NCBI RefSeq assembly: GCF_024734075.1
Contig: NZ_CP102850.1
Location: 992,001-1,056,000, forward strand
Length of the DNA: 64,000 nt
Direction of reading: 5' to 3'
Origin: Gordonia mangrovi
GTDB taxonomy: Bacteria; Actinomycetota; Actinomycetes; Mycobacteriales; Mycobacteriaceae
Of the stretch, positions 9,215 through 19,237 are shown in pieces. The stretch's first letter is position 1. The number at the start of each line of letters is the position of its first letter. Made by a program: the position numbers and the translations under genes. The notes below the pieces were generated by a model. The model saw nothing but the letters and a program-made list of their open reading frames with translations, was not told the DNA's origin and made no database searches.

Positions 9215-10319
9215 AAGAAGCCACTGCCCTCTCGATTTCCTCGCTCAAGCGCTTCCCGAACGCGTCGAGGCTGAACTTCTGCGCATGACTCACTATCGCG
9301 TTCTTGTCCCACGAAGTGCGCAGAACGCTCTCCGTCGCAGACACAAGGTCTCGTAGTTCGAGGCTTTTCGCCAGAACTCCGGTGACTCCAGGCACTACAG
9401 TGTCGAGGTAGCCTCCCTGTCCTAGCGCCACCACCGGAGTACCGAACATGTTTGCTTCAATGGGGGTTAACCCAAAGTCCTCATGCGCAAATGCGACCAA
9501 TGCCAGCGCATTGGCATAGAGCCACGCGAGCTCTTCATCCTTCACTCGACCCAATCCGATGACATATGGTGGTTCATCCGCAACTTCTCCACCAATGACT
9601 ACTAGCGGCACATTCAGTGCTTTGCTCGTTTGAACTGCAGCAGTGGTGTTCTTATATCCCCGGCCACGCGCAATCGTGAGGAGGAATCGCTCGGGCAGTC
9701 CCGTAACCGCCGACATTGGGCTACGCACACCAAATGCACAAGGCGGATGAACTACATCGGACGTACGCCCATACACTCTACCTATCCGGTGCTTGACTTC
9801 CGTTGAATTGGCCAGAAGAGTTTGACTTTGTTGAACACAAGACCTGTCCCAACGCTCCAGTTTCCGCGCGTAAAGTGAAAACCAGGGACGCACGGGCCTA
9901 AGTATACCGCTGAAATATTGATCGGGTTCGTAAAGCCACCGCGCCGGGGTATGAAAGTAGACGATCTTTGGCTTCTTCGTACGGACGCCGTGTGCCCATC
10001 CGCTGCTGCTGCAGACAACGACATCGTGTTCGGGGAGTTCAATGCTTTCGACCATCCTTGTCATCGATAGAACGGCGGCGCGCGCATCGTACCGAGATAG
10101 CACTGGACGTCTCTGTCCAGACACCCGAACTCTGTGCTCCGAGAATTCGGAATATGTCTTCATCGGGTCGTACATGCTGGTTGATATCTCGTCTAGGTCA
10201 AGAATTCTCGAAATTGCGAGCGCAACACGTTCCGCTCCGCCCATCTGAGTCATGTAATCGTGCACAAACGCGACCCTCGGCCCATCAACTTGGCGAGTTG
10301 ATCCACTGTTATCGCTCAT
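9207..10319 (-). CDS. Glycosyltransferase, GT4 (mannosyltransferase-like)
   Basis: A 370-residue GT-B enzyme opening VAFVHDYMTQMGGAERV, the acceptor-side signature of WbaZ/WcaI-like mannosyltransferases, with YFHTPARWLYEPD in the middle. The donor site is EDFGLTPIEANMFGTPVVA, the paired-glutamate motif of retaining GT4 enzymes. It overlaps its upstream neighbour by four bases (ATGA) and its downstream neighbour by eight. Likely role: one linkage of the exopolysaccharide repeat. Confidence 0.88.
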   Translation of the reverse strand: MSDNSGSTRQVDGPRVAFVHDYMTQMGGAERVALAISRILDLDEISTSMYDPMKTYSEFSEHRVRVSGQRRPVLSRYDARAAVLSMTRMVESIELPEHDVVVCSSSGWAHGVRTKKPKIVYFHTPARWLYEPDQYFSGILRPVRPWFSLYARKLERWDRSCVQQSQTLLANSTEVKHRIGRVYGRTSDVVHPPCAFGVRSPMSAVTGLPERFLLTIARGRGYKNTTAAVQTSKALNVPLVVIGGEVADEPPYVIGLGRVKDEELAWLYANALALVAFAHEDFGLTPIEANMFGTPVVALGQGGYLDTVVPGVTGVLAKSLELRDLVSATESVLRTSWDKNAIVSHAQKFSLDAFGKRLSEEIERAVASCG

Positions 10320-11563
10320 CGCTCCATCACCCCATCAGACTCCAACTTCTCGAACCCACGCTTTGGTATTGAATCCCGACGCCCGCCAGAACGGGACAAG
10401 TTTGATTGCGGACAATCTTCGAGATCGTCGCATGTCATCCATCGGTCGGCAATAAGCCGACCGTCCTCCAGCGGAAGACTCTCTATAATCTCTTGCGGTA
10501 GACGCTCATCAAAAATTGCCGCCGCGAGAGCATCAACAATAGAATCTGTACTTGGCTCGGGAATAACGCGGTGACCATTGCTGGCGAGCCATTCTGCAAG
10601 CCCCGTTTCTCCTGTCGTAACAATTTCACATCCAGATGCGAGTCCTTCACAAATCGGCAGACCGACCTGCTCCCGCCAGCCAAGTTCGCGTTTCGATAAC
10701 AGAACGACAACCTTCGCATCCGCTAACAGCGAAAAGATCTCACTTCGAGGTGGGTCCACGACCACTCGAGCAGCCGGCTTCATCTCCGCAACACGTCGGC
10801 GCACTTCGGGCTCCAACGGCCCTTTTCCCACAACTATCAATTCGGCCGACGGCGCTGCCGCTCTCACAGCCGGCCAAGCATCCACAAGCTCGAGCACTCC
10901 CTTACGGTCCTCGAACGCACCAAGAAATAGCACAGTATTCCCCGGCTTGGACGAGTCAGCAGCCAATGCTATGTCCCGCCTGAAGGTTGGTAGTGCTTCA
11001 ATTACATTCGTTTGGTGACCGAGGCGGTTACTCACGATTGAACGATATGCTTCAAGTGCACCCTGGGTTCCGAATGCAATCCGATCAATCCGTCGTACGC
11101 AGAACCGTGCGACCGTGTATGCAATCGCCCGCGCGACGGCCAGAGGCAACCTAAACTTCCTGTGTAACACTTCAGCCGGGTCGGAATTGTCGATGGCGTA
11201 GGTAACAATAGTCGGAGATGGCCCGCGCGTTACAGCGCTCATCGCGCGGACCAGTAATATCAGCGGCACGGATAGGGGCCAGGCGTTCACCAAAAATGGT
11301 TCGTTAATTTCAATTATTCGCGGCCTGGTTCTATAGACACGACACAACGCTGAGACAACCCCACATTGGTATGCATTCGCCGCTTGGGCGAGAGTGTCAT
11401 CGAAGTCATAGCGCGTTCTCACATACAGCAAGACGCCATTAGCGCTCTGGGTTTGCCGTTCCAGATGAGCTGTTCGAGCGTGCATGTAGACTCGCACAAC
11501 TACCGGGTTTCCCGGCCGCTCCAGTTCCGGGGACTGGCGAAGGATACGAAGACGTCTTCTCAT
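10316..11563 (-). CDS. Glycosyltransferase, GT4-like
   Basis: A 415-residue GT-B protein. The C-terminal half carries NTVLFLGAFEDRKGVLELVDAW, the GKGPLEPEVR turn and LPICEGLASGCEIVTT, matching the donor domain of GT4 enzymes, though the second glutamate context is weaker than in the neighbouring gene. The N-terminal acceptor domain is diverged. ATGA overlaps on both sides place it in one transcript with the flippase gene and the next GT gene. Confidence 0.82.
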   Translation of the reverse strand: MRRRLRILRQSPELERPGNPVVVRVYMHARTAHLERQTQSANGVLLYVRTRYDFDDTLAQAANAYQCGVVSALCRVYRTRPRIIEINEPFLVNAWPLSVPLILLVRAMSAVTRGPSPTIVTYAIDNSDPAEVLHRKFRLPLAVARAIAYTVARFCVRRIDRIAFGTQGALEAYRSIVSNRLGHQTNVIEALPTFRRDIALAADSSKPGNTVLFLGAFEDRKGVLELVDAWPAVRAAAPSAELIVVGKGPLEPEVRRRVAEMKPAARVVVDPPRSEIFSLLADAKVVVLLSKRELGWREQVGLPICEGLASGCEIVTTGETGLAEWLASNGHRVIPEPSTDSIVDALAAAIFDERLPQEIIESLPLEDGRLIADRWMTCDDLEDCPQSNLSRSGGRRDSIPKRGFEKLESDGVMER

Positions 11564-12834
11564 ATCAGTACTCCCGTGGCGCTCAGTACAATCACTGGAA
11601 CCGCATTGGTGAACGCGAGCGAGAACTTTCGCATTTCTACGCTCAATGCCGAAGCGATGAAGATCTCAAGTGCGACGTAGCAAACCAAGAGGTACGTTAG
11701 GTTGAGACTCCCGCTCGTCGCCAGAAACACCACGAGGGTTGCGACGCAAATGCTGCCGATCACGCTCCACCGAAATGCCGCCGGTGGCAGGTCTCTAAGT
11801 GTGACCCGTTGAACAGCTGCGTTTACGGTCGCTGCCGCGCACCAAGCGCACCCCAAGCATACAATGCGCGCCCAATCACTCCAACCGGCTGCTACGGCGA
11901 CCCCAGCAAATGTTAGGCCTGCCATCATCGACACCAGCCCAACAGCCGTGCAGTATCGGTAGACCGCCTTTCGCGACATATTGTTGTCGTTTCTGTTCAC
12001 ATACCTAGGTAAGATCGTGTTCGTTACCATTGTTGCGAAGCCCGAGTTGACGCGTTGCACAACGCCGATTGCCGTCAGCTGCGATGGGGGCAGTCCAGCA
12101 GCTGCGCTCTGCAACGCTGCTCCAGCACCGTAGCCAGTAGCGGATCTGGCGAAGTACCACCCCAGCCCGCTCGACCATTCCTCGGAGCTTGATCGTGCAG
12201 CATGTTGCCTCGTTGTCGACTCTGGCTTCGTGTTCCAGAGGAACACCATCAGCGTCACGACGTTGCCGGTAGTCCATCCCAGAGACAGCACGAGCACTTT
12301 CTCATCGATCGTGTTTCCGATGAACAGCAGTAGTAGGCAGGAAAGAAGACTCGGAGCGAGTGTGAGGCCAGACAAGGCGACGACCTTGCCCACGGCGGCC
12401 CACGCGAGCGCTATTGACGTTGTCATTGCGAGGATCACTGCTCCGGTTGTAACTGTTCCAACCTGAACCCATGACGTGGGCGCTCCTCGCATCGTCGTGA
12501 ACCATACTGTTGATAGCACGACTGCGATTCCCGCCAGGACGGAGGTCGACCCCACAATTGTGTAGGTAATTACGCTAGACATCAGCCTTCCGCGCAACCA
12601 TATCGGGTAGAGCAGCCCTTGAACGACTATCGAGGTGGGCAGGGTTCCCCAGGCCAACTGTAAGATATATAGATCCGATGAATTCCCCGCGCCCTGAGGA
12701 TAAAGAAGGACGGCCCACTGCAATAGTCCAGCGCCCTGCGACATGCCTGCGACCACTATTGGAATTCCGATTTTCATCGCTGCCGTGCGGTGTGGGTTCC
12801 CGATCTTTAGAAGTGAGCTACTCGTCATCCGCAA
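11560..12834 (-). CDS. Wzx-like polysaccharide flippase
   Basis: A 424-residue protein that is almost entirely hydrophobic helices (about 12), of the MOP/Wzx superfamily type. It would flip the undecaprenyl-linked repeat unit to the outer membrane face. No catalytic motif defines this family, so the call rests on size, topology and position directly upstream of the GT genes (ATGA overlap with the next gene). A start two codons in (MTSSS) is equally possible. Confidence 0.75.
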   Translation of the reverse strand: MRMTSSSLLKIGNPHRTAAMKIGIPIVVAGMSQGAGLLQWAVLLYPQGAGNSSDLYILQLAWGTLPTSIVVQGLLYPIWLRGRLMSSVITYTIVGSTSVLAGIAVVLSTVWFTTMRGAPTSWVQVGTVTTGAVILAMTTSIALAWAAVGKVVALSGLTLAPSLLSCLLLLFIGNTIDEKVLVLSLGWTTGNVVTLMVFLWNTKPESTTRQHAARSSSEEWSSGLGWYFARSATGYGAGAALQSAAAGLPPSQLTAIGVVQRVNSGFATMVTNTILPRYVNRNDNNMSRKAVYRYCTAVGLVSMMAGLTFAGVAVAAGWSDWARIVCLGCAWCAAATVNAAVQRVTLRDLPPAAFRWSVIGSICVATLVVFLATSGSLNLTYLLVCYVALEIFIASALSVEMRKFSLAFTNAVPVIVLSATGVLI

Positions 12835-13201
12835 TGGCCTTGCCTTGCCGTAGCCAACCTGGAAATGGTGTTCGCTCTCACAGCGAGAACGCTTACATCG
12901 TGGTGGACAAGCCGTATGTGTCGAAATGTGATTATATTTGCTGTTCGGACCAAGCCCGGGTCACTTACTCTTCGACACATTGGAGACGAGTCGCCGCCTT
13001 TCGCCGCTCCGGCTTTTGATCGGCACCGAAGTTGGATGGTTGGCCAGCCAGATTGATCGGCCACCGTTGAAACAGTGCTTCGTTCGGTATCAAATAGCAA
13101 TGCTTCCTGGGGCGCTAGCAGCACCTCGTGGCGAGTCGGCGTCGTGCCAGGAAATTGCTTGATTCGAAAGGCGCTGCCGCCAGTCTTTGCTCTTGTAGTC
13201 G
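12835..13201. other. Gene-free spacer in polysaccharide cluster
   Basis: 367 bases between the flippase gene and the beta-helix lipoprotein gene. Frames on both strands are short and lack ribosome sites or recognisable motifs. It probably holds a promoter for the flippase-to-Wzc block. No hairpin terminator with a T-run was recognised. Confidence 0.4.
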
Positions 13202-14998
13202 TCAAGATGTGGACCTCGCAACCTTGATCTCGCCATCGTTCGCGACAGAGACCTTGAATCTAGTCCCGTCCGGACTATGAAGATAGATTCCCCCACCGTT
13301 TGGAAGGACTTCAATTCCGCGAGCACCGTCTGAGTTCGATATGTGCATCGTGAGCAGACTCTTAGAAGTTTCTGCGTTGATGTAGTTAATCCGGCCAGAA
13401 TCGACCTGCTCGACGAATCCGTGGTTCGCCGTTTCATCGGCGAATCGAAACTCTCGGATAGCCGAAGGCCCCGCTACGTCGTCGTACTTGATTGCACCGA
13501 TCTGAGTAAGTTGGTTCCCGCCGAGCCGATACTCGGTATTTATTACGTCAAGTCCGCTAAACCGACGATCCCATCCAGTCCATCCAGTGAAACGGTTGGC
13601 GGCTAGCGCGATCGTGCTAGGCGCCGCGGACGGACTCTCGATCGAGGCTTGGAACTCGGCTGATCCGACGTTTCCTACGGCCGAGAAGTCACGAGTATTC
13701 ATCTGCATCGAATCTTGTCGCCGTATCGTGTCTTGAACTCTTAAGGAACAGGCAGTTCCGCGCATTGCGTTCGCGGATACGACTGCCTGCTGAACTCCGT
13801 TTATCAGAACATCGGACACGGCATGGCTACTGGTTATGTTTCCTGTAACCGATATATTTCGCGCTTCCCGAATTGCCGCATCCTCCTCTGCCTCGAAGTT
13901 GCAGCAGACATGAATTCCGTGCGCCCCGCCACTTACTATGTTCCCTGTGACATTAACCCCAGAGGCACCAGTGACATAGATCTGAGCCTCAGGCGAGTTC
14001 GTACAGCTGTTGGCCATGACCGAAACGTCACGCGATCGATCGACGGTAATTATGCTAAAATCGGCGCTTCTCTGCTTGCTTCCGTCGCCTACGTTACCGA
14101 CTAGTTGAATCGCTGAGCCATAATATGTCTGGAAGCAAAAGGAAAGGCTATTCTTGCTTGAACATCCCTGCACAAGGACATCGGTGGTGTCGCTATGACT
14201 CTTGGTTGCGCCCACTCCAATTGCTCGGTTGCCACCATCATTGATGCAGTCGACAATTCTTATAGCGGTGCAGGTATTTAGGAATATCCCACCTTTATCG
14301 CAATTTTTCGTAACGACACCACGGATTAGAATGTTCGCAGGCTTCGCCGCAGTGGTCGCACCGTACACTTCAATTCCGAACTTGACGTTCTTTTGGTTTG
14401 TTGCGATAATTTTGCAGTTTTCTATCCGGCAGTTTGATGCGCTACTCTCGGCGGACGATGCACCAGCGATCAGGATAACTGACAGGGCTTGGGGCTGGGC
14501 AGCGAAGTCCGGTCGAATAATTGCACCTTGAAAATCGACATCTGATCCATTTTTCATCTTGATCTCAGATGTCACGCGGTAGGTGGCTGATTGGTTACCC
14601 AGGACCGGGTAGGCAGATACTAGGGCACGATTGATTGCTTCAGTATCATCAGCTAAACCATCGCCAACCGCTCCAAAGTCTTCGAGGGTAAGGGTGACGT
14701 ATAGCCAGGCGCTAGCATCGAAGTGCGTTCCAGCCGTGTGGGTGACCTTGGCTCGCGCGAGTTGTCCTGTAGGGCTCACAACCACCTCACCTACCGAGTA
14801 CGACGTCAATGGTTTCCAAGCCCTAACGCCACTACTCGACGAAGACGAGCAGCCTGAGATTGCCAGCGTGGCGCTACCAATGATCGCACTGCGGATAGCA
14901 GACCGTCGCGTAGGCCCAGGCCGTGGACCCCGATCATTCGGCGTTATCAAGAGATTCTCCAAAGCTTGTAAGGGAGGTGCTAAAACGGTCCGACGCAT
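13202..14998 (-). CDS. Secreted beta-helix (pectate-lyase-3-like) lipoprotein
   Basis: A 598-residue protein. The N-terminus has a Tat-type TRRSAIRSA motif followed by a hydrophobic stretch and lipobox SGC (LAISGC), so it is probably a lipoprotein. LEDFGAVGDGLADDTEAINRAL near residue 110 is the standard opening of pectate-lyase-3 right-handed beta-helices, as in phage tailspikes and polysaccharide epimerases or lyases. Repeated N-x-S/T-G-N turns (VSVMANSC, VNVTGNIV, ISVTGNIT) form the coils up to ~500. Inside an export cluster it may trim, epimerise or bind the polymer outside the cell. Active-site residues could not be assigned. Confidence 0.8.
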   Translation of the reverse strand: MRRTVLAPPLQALENLLITPNDRGPRPGPTRRSAIRSAIIGSATLAISGCSSSSSSGVRAWKPLTSYSVGEVVVSPTGQLARAKVTHTAGTHFDASAWLYVTLTLEDFGAVGDGLADDTEAINRALVSAYPVLGNQSATYRVTSEIKMKNGSDVDFQGAIIRPDFAAQPQALSVILIAGASSAESSASNCRIENCKIIATNQKNVKFGIEVYGATTAAKPANILIRGVVTKNCDKGGIFLNTCTAIRIVDCINDGGNRAIGVGATKSHSDTTDVLVQGCSSKNSLSFCFQTYYGSAIQLVGNVGDGSKQRSADFSIITVDRSRDVSVMANSCTNSPEAQIYVTGASGVNVTGNIVSGGAHGIHVCCNFEAEEDAAIREARNISVTGNITSSHAVSDVLINGVQQAVVSANAMRGTACSLRVQDTIRRQDSMQMNTRDFSAVGNVGSAEFQASIESPSAAPSTIALAANRFTGWTGWDRRFSGLDVINTEYRLGGNQLTQIGAIKYDDVAGPSAIREFRFADETANHGFVEQVDSGRINYINAETSKSLLTMHISNSDGARGIEVLPNGGGIYLHSPDGTRFKVSVANDGEIKVARSTS

Positions 14999-15365
14999 CG
15001 GTTACGTGTAGGAGTTCTGTCGACTGTTTTCGCGATGGCGCGATGGCCCCAGCTTCGCGGAGCTCCGAAACGCGATTGAATGTTTGGAGGAAGTCTCCTC
15101 GTTGCGGACCCGAGAACCGCAAACGCCACGGGCTGGACGATGATCTTGCGAAGCATGCGGTTTGGCCTCGAGTCGGCGGCAGCTGCCTGTCAAAGGACTG
15201 ACGCGGGTCAGGAGTGGTATACCCCTCCTCGACCGATCTCCGGAAGCTGTTGTGGAACACCATTTCCCCACCTGTTGCACTTGAAACGCTCGTCGGCGCT
15301 ATCAGAGCGTCTGTCCCTCCCGCCGCCAAGTCAGCGGTCCGCCCTGACGTCTAGACAAATTGACG
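14999..15365. other. Gene-free spacer in polysaccharide cluster
   Basis: 367 bases between the beta-helix lipoprotein gene and the UDP-sugar dehydrogenase gene. No frame has coding character or a ribosome site. A separate promoter for the lipoprotein gene probably lies here. Confidence 0.4.
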
Positions 15366-16667
15366 CTAGCTCCAATAGCTCCACCCAGCGTCGATCCATC
15401 GCGCCGAGTCGAGACACAACCGTCCGTCCACGACGTTTCTGTTGCGCACGTGCGTACCAAGTTCGTTCGGCGACAGCACACGGAATTCTTGCCACTCGGT
15501 AAGCACGAGCACAACGTCCGCCTGCTCACAGGCACCAGTCGCAGAACCCGCATAGTCGAGAGTCGGAAATAGGGCACGCGCGTTTTCCATCGCCTTAGGG
15601 TCGTAGACAGTCACCGAAGCTCCCTGGAGCTGAATCTGCCCAGCCACGTTGAGCGCCGGCGAATCGCGCACATCATCGGATTCCGGCTTGAATGCTGCTC
15701 CAAGAATTGCGATGCGTTTGGCGAGGAACGAACCCCCACAGACCTCGCGCGCAAGTTCGACCATGCGTGTCCGCCGGCGCATGTTGACGTTGTCGACCTC
15801 CCGAAGGAAGCTCAGCGCCTCCGCAGCACCAAGCTCGCCGGCGCGAGCCATAAACGCCCGGATGTCCTTGGGCAGACAGCCTCCACCAAAGCCGAGGCCA
15901 GCATTTAGGAACTTCCGACCAATCCGTGCGTCGTAGCCGATCGCGTCGGCGATCGCAGTCACGTCGGCTCCTGCTGCATCGCACACTTCGGCGATCGCAT
16001 TGATGAAGGAGATCTTGGTTGCCAAGAACGCATTCGCGGATGTCTTGACCATCTCGGCCGTCGGCGGGTCCGTCACGATGAACGGTGTTCCAGAGTCGAT
16101 GATCGTCGCGTAAGCTTCTCGGGCAATCGATTCTGCCTTGCCTGTAGGGAAGGCGCCCACTACGACTCGATCAGGATGCAAAGTATCCTCGATCGCGAAG
16201 CCCTCGCGGAGGAACTCCGGGTTCCACGCGATCTCGACATCGATGTCCTTGGCAAGTTCGTCTGCACGCTCGCTCAGCCGCTGCGCCGTACCGACCGGCA
16301 CCGTGGACTTGCCGAGAATCACTGCATCACGCGTAAGAAGCGGAACAAGCTCATCGATTGCGGCGTCGACGTACTGCAAGTCGGCGCTGTACTCGCCCTT
16401 CTTCTGTGGGGTTCCGACCGCGATGAAGAATACGTCCGCAAAGTCTGCGGCCTCTTGGTAAGAGCCGGAAACCTTCAGTCGACCGGAATCGATGTGCCGA
16501 TTCAGAAGCTCGGGCAACCCAGGCTCATAGAATGGGACCTCACCAACTGCGAGCTGTGCCCGCTTCTCCGGCACGACCTCAATGCCGAGTACATCGTGCC
16601 CGAGTTCTGCCATGCATGCTGCGTGTGTGGCGCCCAAATAGCCGAGGCCAAGTACGACCATCCTCAT
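15366..16667 (-). CDS. UDP-glucose/GDP-mannose dehydrogenase family protein
   Basis: 433 residues, full length for the family. The N-terminal NAD site is GLGYLGATHAA (residues 7-17), the central region has EFLREG, and the catalytic cysteine is Cys264 in GFGGGCLPKD. The C-terminal domain has the second Rossmann-like part (ILGAAFKPESDDVRDSP). The reaction is a two-step NAD-dependent oxidation of a nucleotide hexose to the uronate, most likely UDP-glucose to UDP-glucuronate, supplying an acidic sugar to the polymer. It overlaps the upstream transferase gene by one base (TGATG). Confidence 0.92.
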   Translation of the reverse strand: MRMVVLGLGYLGATHAACMAELGHDVLGIEVVPEKRAQLAVGEVPFYEPGLPELLNRHIDSGRLKVSGSYQEAADFADVFFIAVGTPQKKGEYSADLQYVDAAIDELVPLLTRDAVILGKSTVPVGTAQRLSERADELAKDIDVEIAWNPEFLREGFAIEDTLHPDRVVVGAFPTGKAESIAREAYATIIDSGTPFIVTDPPTAEMVKTSANAFLATKISFINAIAEVCDAAGADVTAIADAIGYDARIGRKFLNAGLGFGGGCLPKDIRAFMARAGELGAAEALSFLREVDNVNMRRRTRMVELAREVCGGSFLAKRIAILGAAFKPESDDVRDSPALNVAGQIQLQGASVTVYDPKAMENARALFPTLDYAGSATGACEQADVVLVLTEWQEFRVLSPNELGTHVRNRNVVDGRLCLDSARWIDAGWSYWS

Positions 16668-18181
16668 CAGTACGCTCCGTCCTTTGCAAATACCGCTCTA
16701 ACTGTTCTCCACAGAATTAGCGCGTCCTGCATAATCGACCAATTCTCCACGTACGAAAGGTCTAGGCGCACAGATTCTTCCCACGAGAGGTCCGATCGCC
16801 CCGACACCTGCCATAGGCCGGTCATCCCAGGCTTCACGAGCATTCGGCGCGCGACGCGGCCGTCGTAACGATCGACTTCGTCCGGCAGCGGCGGCCTGGG
16901 ACCTACCAAACTCATCGTCCCACCGAGAACGTTGAACAGCTGGGGCAGCTCATCGAGGCTGTAACGTCTGATGAAAGCGCCAACCCTGGTCACGCGCGGG
17001 TCATCGCGCATCTTGAACAGCACTCCCGACCCCTCGTTGAGAGAACGAAGGTTTTCTTTGAGCGAGTCCGCGTTCTGAACCATCGAGCGGAACTTCCACA
17101 TCTCAAAGGGTTCGTTGTTGAGTCCGACTCGCGTGGCCCGGTAGAAGACAGGACCTGGCGAATCAATCTTGATGGCCGCAGCAAGGATCGCCAAGAGCGG
17201 AGAAATCATCAGGAGGAGCACTGCGGACCCGACACGGTCGACGAATGCTTTTCGGAAGCGGTTCGCGCCCTCGTACCGGGGCTTGTCGATATGAAGCATG
17301 GGCAACCCAGCGACCGGTCGTAGCATCATCCGCGGGCCAGCGATGTCGACGACGCCGGGCGAAACCACCATGTCCACATCCAGGCCTTCGAGATCCCACG
17401 AAAGGCTCTGCATTGCGTGGTGTCCCAGCGCCTCAGCGGAAGTAACCGCCACGGTCGTGGCGCCGGCGTCTACGACTGACCGGCAGACGTCGTCAAAGTC
17501 GCCGAAGACCCGCACATCCTCGTCGCGAACGGTGATCGCCGCACGGCGACCACTCTGAGTGGGGAGACACATGCCGACAACCCGATAGCCAAGACTGGGA
17601 TTGTCGATCAGGCGTTCCATTAGCGGGATCGCCGACTTCGGTTCCCCGACGACGAGGACGTGCTCGAGGTTCGTCGCTTGCGCGCGCTGCTGCGAAAGCC
17701 GCTTGCGCCAGGCCCATCGGGACACCAGCAGGCCGAACGTACCGATCGGCAATGCAAGCGCCAGAAAACCTCTGGCAATGTTCAATCTGAAGAGCAGATC
17801 GAGCATCGCGAGGACGCCAAAGACTGAGAGGCACGCAGTGACGATTCGGCTGTACTCCTGAGACCCGGAACCGACTACGCGACGGTCAAGGGTATGGAAC
17901 GCACGGAGGGTCAGCACCCAGGCGATACCAAGCGCGAGCGACACCAGCGCGGCCGGCGCCTGTATTGCACCGTTCGGGATGGTGGCGCTGTCGGTGCCGA
18001 AGCGCCCAACTTGCGCGATGGTGATCGCGATTGCGACCACCATCGCATCTGACCACGCGAGGCGCACAAGGTAACCGTGCACCCACGACCGCGACCGTGC
18101 AGGAGCACGACTCACGAAGGGCAACCGCTGAATACGACTGTCATCCTCGCGAGCCCCCCCGAAGGCTCGACTGTTGACCAC
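16667..18181 (-). CDS. Polyprenyl-phosphate hexose-1-phosphate transferase (WbaP/WcaJ/CpsE-like)
   Basis: A 504-residue initiating transferase. Four to five N-terminal membrane helices and a CoA-binding-like middle part (VLVVGEP...) precede the membrane-embedded catalytic domain: KRAFVDRVGS, DSPGPVFYRATRVG, FEMWKFRSM, DELPQLFNVLGG, MSLVGPRPP and KPGMTGLWQVSGRS. It loads the first sugar phosphate on undecaprenyl phosphate. I set the start at the GTG at 18181 because GGGGAGG stands seven bases upstream; an in-frame ATG at 18235 would ignore that site. It is the first gene of the polysaccharide cluster. Confidence 0.92.
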   Translation of the reverse strand: MVNSRAFGGAREDDSRIQRLPFVSRAPARSRSWVHGYLVRLAWSDAMVVAIAITIAQVGRFGTDSATIPNGAIQAPAALVSLALGIAWVLTLRAFHTLDRRVVGSGSQEYSRIVTACLSVFGVLAMLDLLFRLNIARGFLALALPIGTFGLLVSRWAWRKRLSQQRAQATNLEHVLVVGEPKSAIPLMERLIDNPSLGYRVVGMCLPTQSGRRAAITVRDEDVRVFGDFDDVCRSVVDAGATTVAVTSAEALGHHAMQSLSWDLEGLDVDMVVSPGVVDIAGPRMMLRPVAGLPMLHIDKPRYEGANRFRKAFVDRVGSAVLLLMISPLLAILAAAIKIDSPGPVFYRATRVGLNNEPFEMWKFRSMVQNADSLKENLRSLNEGSGVLFKMRDDPRVTRVGAFIRRYSLDELPQLFNVLGGTMSLVGPRPPLPDEVDRYDGRVARRMLVKPGMTGLWQVSGRSDLSWEESVRLDLSYVENWSIMQDALILWRTVRAVFAKDGAY

Positions 18182-19237
18182 CGCATTACCTCCCCGACTT
18201 CGAACTAGAAGAGACTGGCACCTGAAGATGAACAACAGGTTCGTGGACAGAAAATGCTATTTCCCAGCAATTATCGGCCATTTCTTGACCTAAGCGGATG
18301 CTGAGAGCGTAAGGCAGCCTAAGCACTTTGACAACTTGAAGAGCATGCAGCTAAATCCGTTTTCTCGCTTACCGTTGAGTCACAACTATCGTTGGGCGTT
18401 ATGTGGACGGCAGGTTTCGACACCGTGCCAACAGGCGATGACACATAGCCGACACGTCGCGCTCATCCACCCGTAATGCCATGTCAGACAGCCCTTCTGT
18501 GAGCAGCGCCACGTTGAGTCGCCCGACTCCATCGGCGACACCGGTAGAGCATAACTACGCGCACCGACAACGCAACCGCGAGTCCTGCGACTGTTCACTA
18601 TCGCGAATGTTGATGAGTTTTGGCGCCTGAGACGTCCATTAGAAGGCGTCCAACCATCTTCGTTTGCCGCAGTTCTGGCGTTACACCAACCGCGCAAGAT
18701 CCGCCGAGCGTTAGAACGTTTGGATGAAGCCCCGCGCGAGTTGGTTGCACTACCGTTGCACTGCGAGCAGCCTCAATTACTAAGTGAGATTTGCGTCACA
18801 TTTCGAGATATTCGTGTTCTCGCGGTCGCTGCGCGGCTGAACTTCATGAACTCGCTACTCCGTGAGCCCGCTGTTCGTGGGCCGGGGCCGAGCACGCTCC
18901 GCTGGGGCCAATTGGTTGCTCAGCGCAGGCGGCAGACGTGTCCGGCTGCCGCGCCGCGCCGCCATGGCGCGCGCTCGCCGCAACCGGATCACCGGACACG
19001 CGAATTGAGTCCGTCGCGCAAGTCTCGTTCTCCCCCGCAACCTCGCAGGATGTCCTTTACCTACGCAAGTACGCAGCGGTGTCGAACGCATACGGATCGC
19101 ACACCCGGGGCGATCCGACTTTGTTCTCACGCTCGGCACATCTGAGGAATCATTTCCTCGTCCGGATTGTCAGTTGTGAATGATTTGTGGAGACCGCCGG
19201 AGGTCCGTTGAACAATATCGCCTTCAATCACAACTCG
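18182..19237. other. 1-kb region without a convincing gene
   Basis: This region holds the promoter of the polysaccharide cluster at its left end. A short minus-strand stretch ending with a stop at 18399-18401 reads like protein for ~45 residues (GRLNVALLTEGLSDMALRV, then RDVSAMCHRLLARC) but is closed upstream by a stop, so it may be the end of a broken gene. Frames at 18720-19183 have no support. Confidence 0.35.

Noticed and set aside
18386..19183. Frames of 80-141 codons on both strands
   Set aside because: No ribosome sites or family motifs; a possible 45-residue gene remnant is mentioned under the region entry only.
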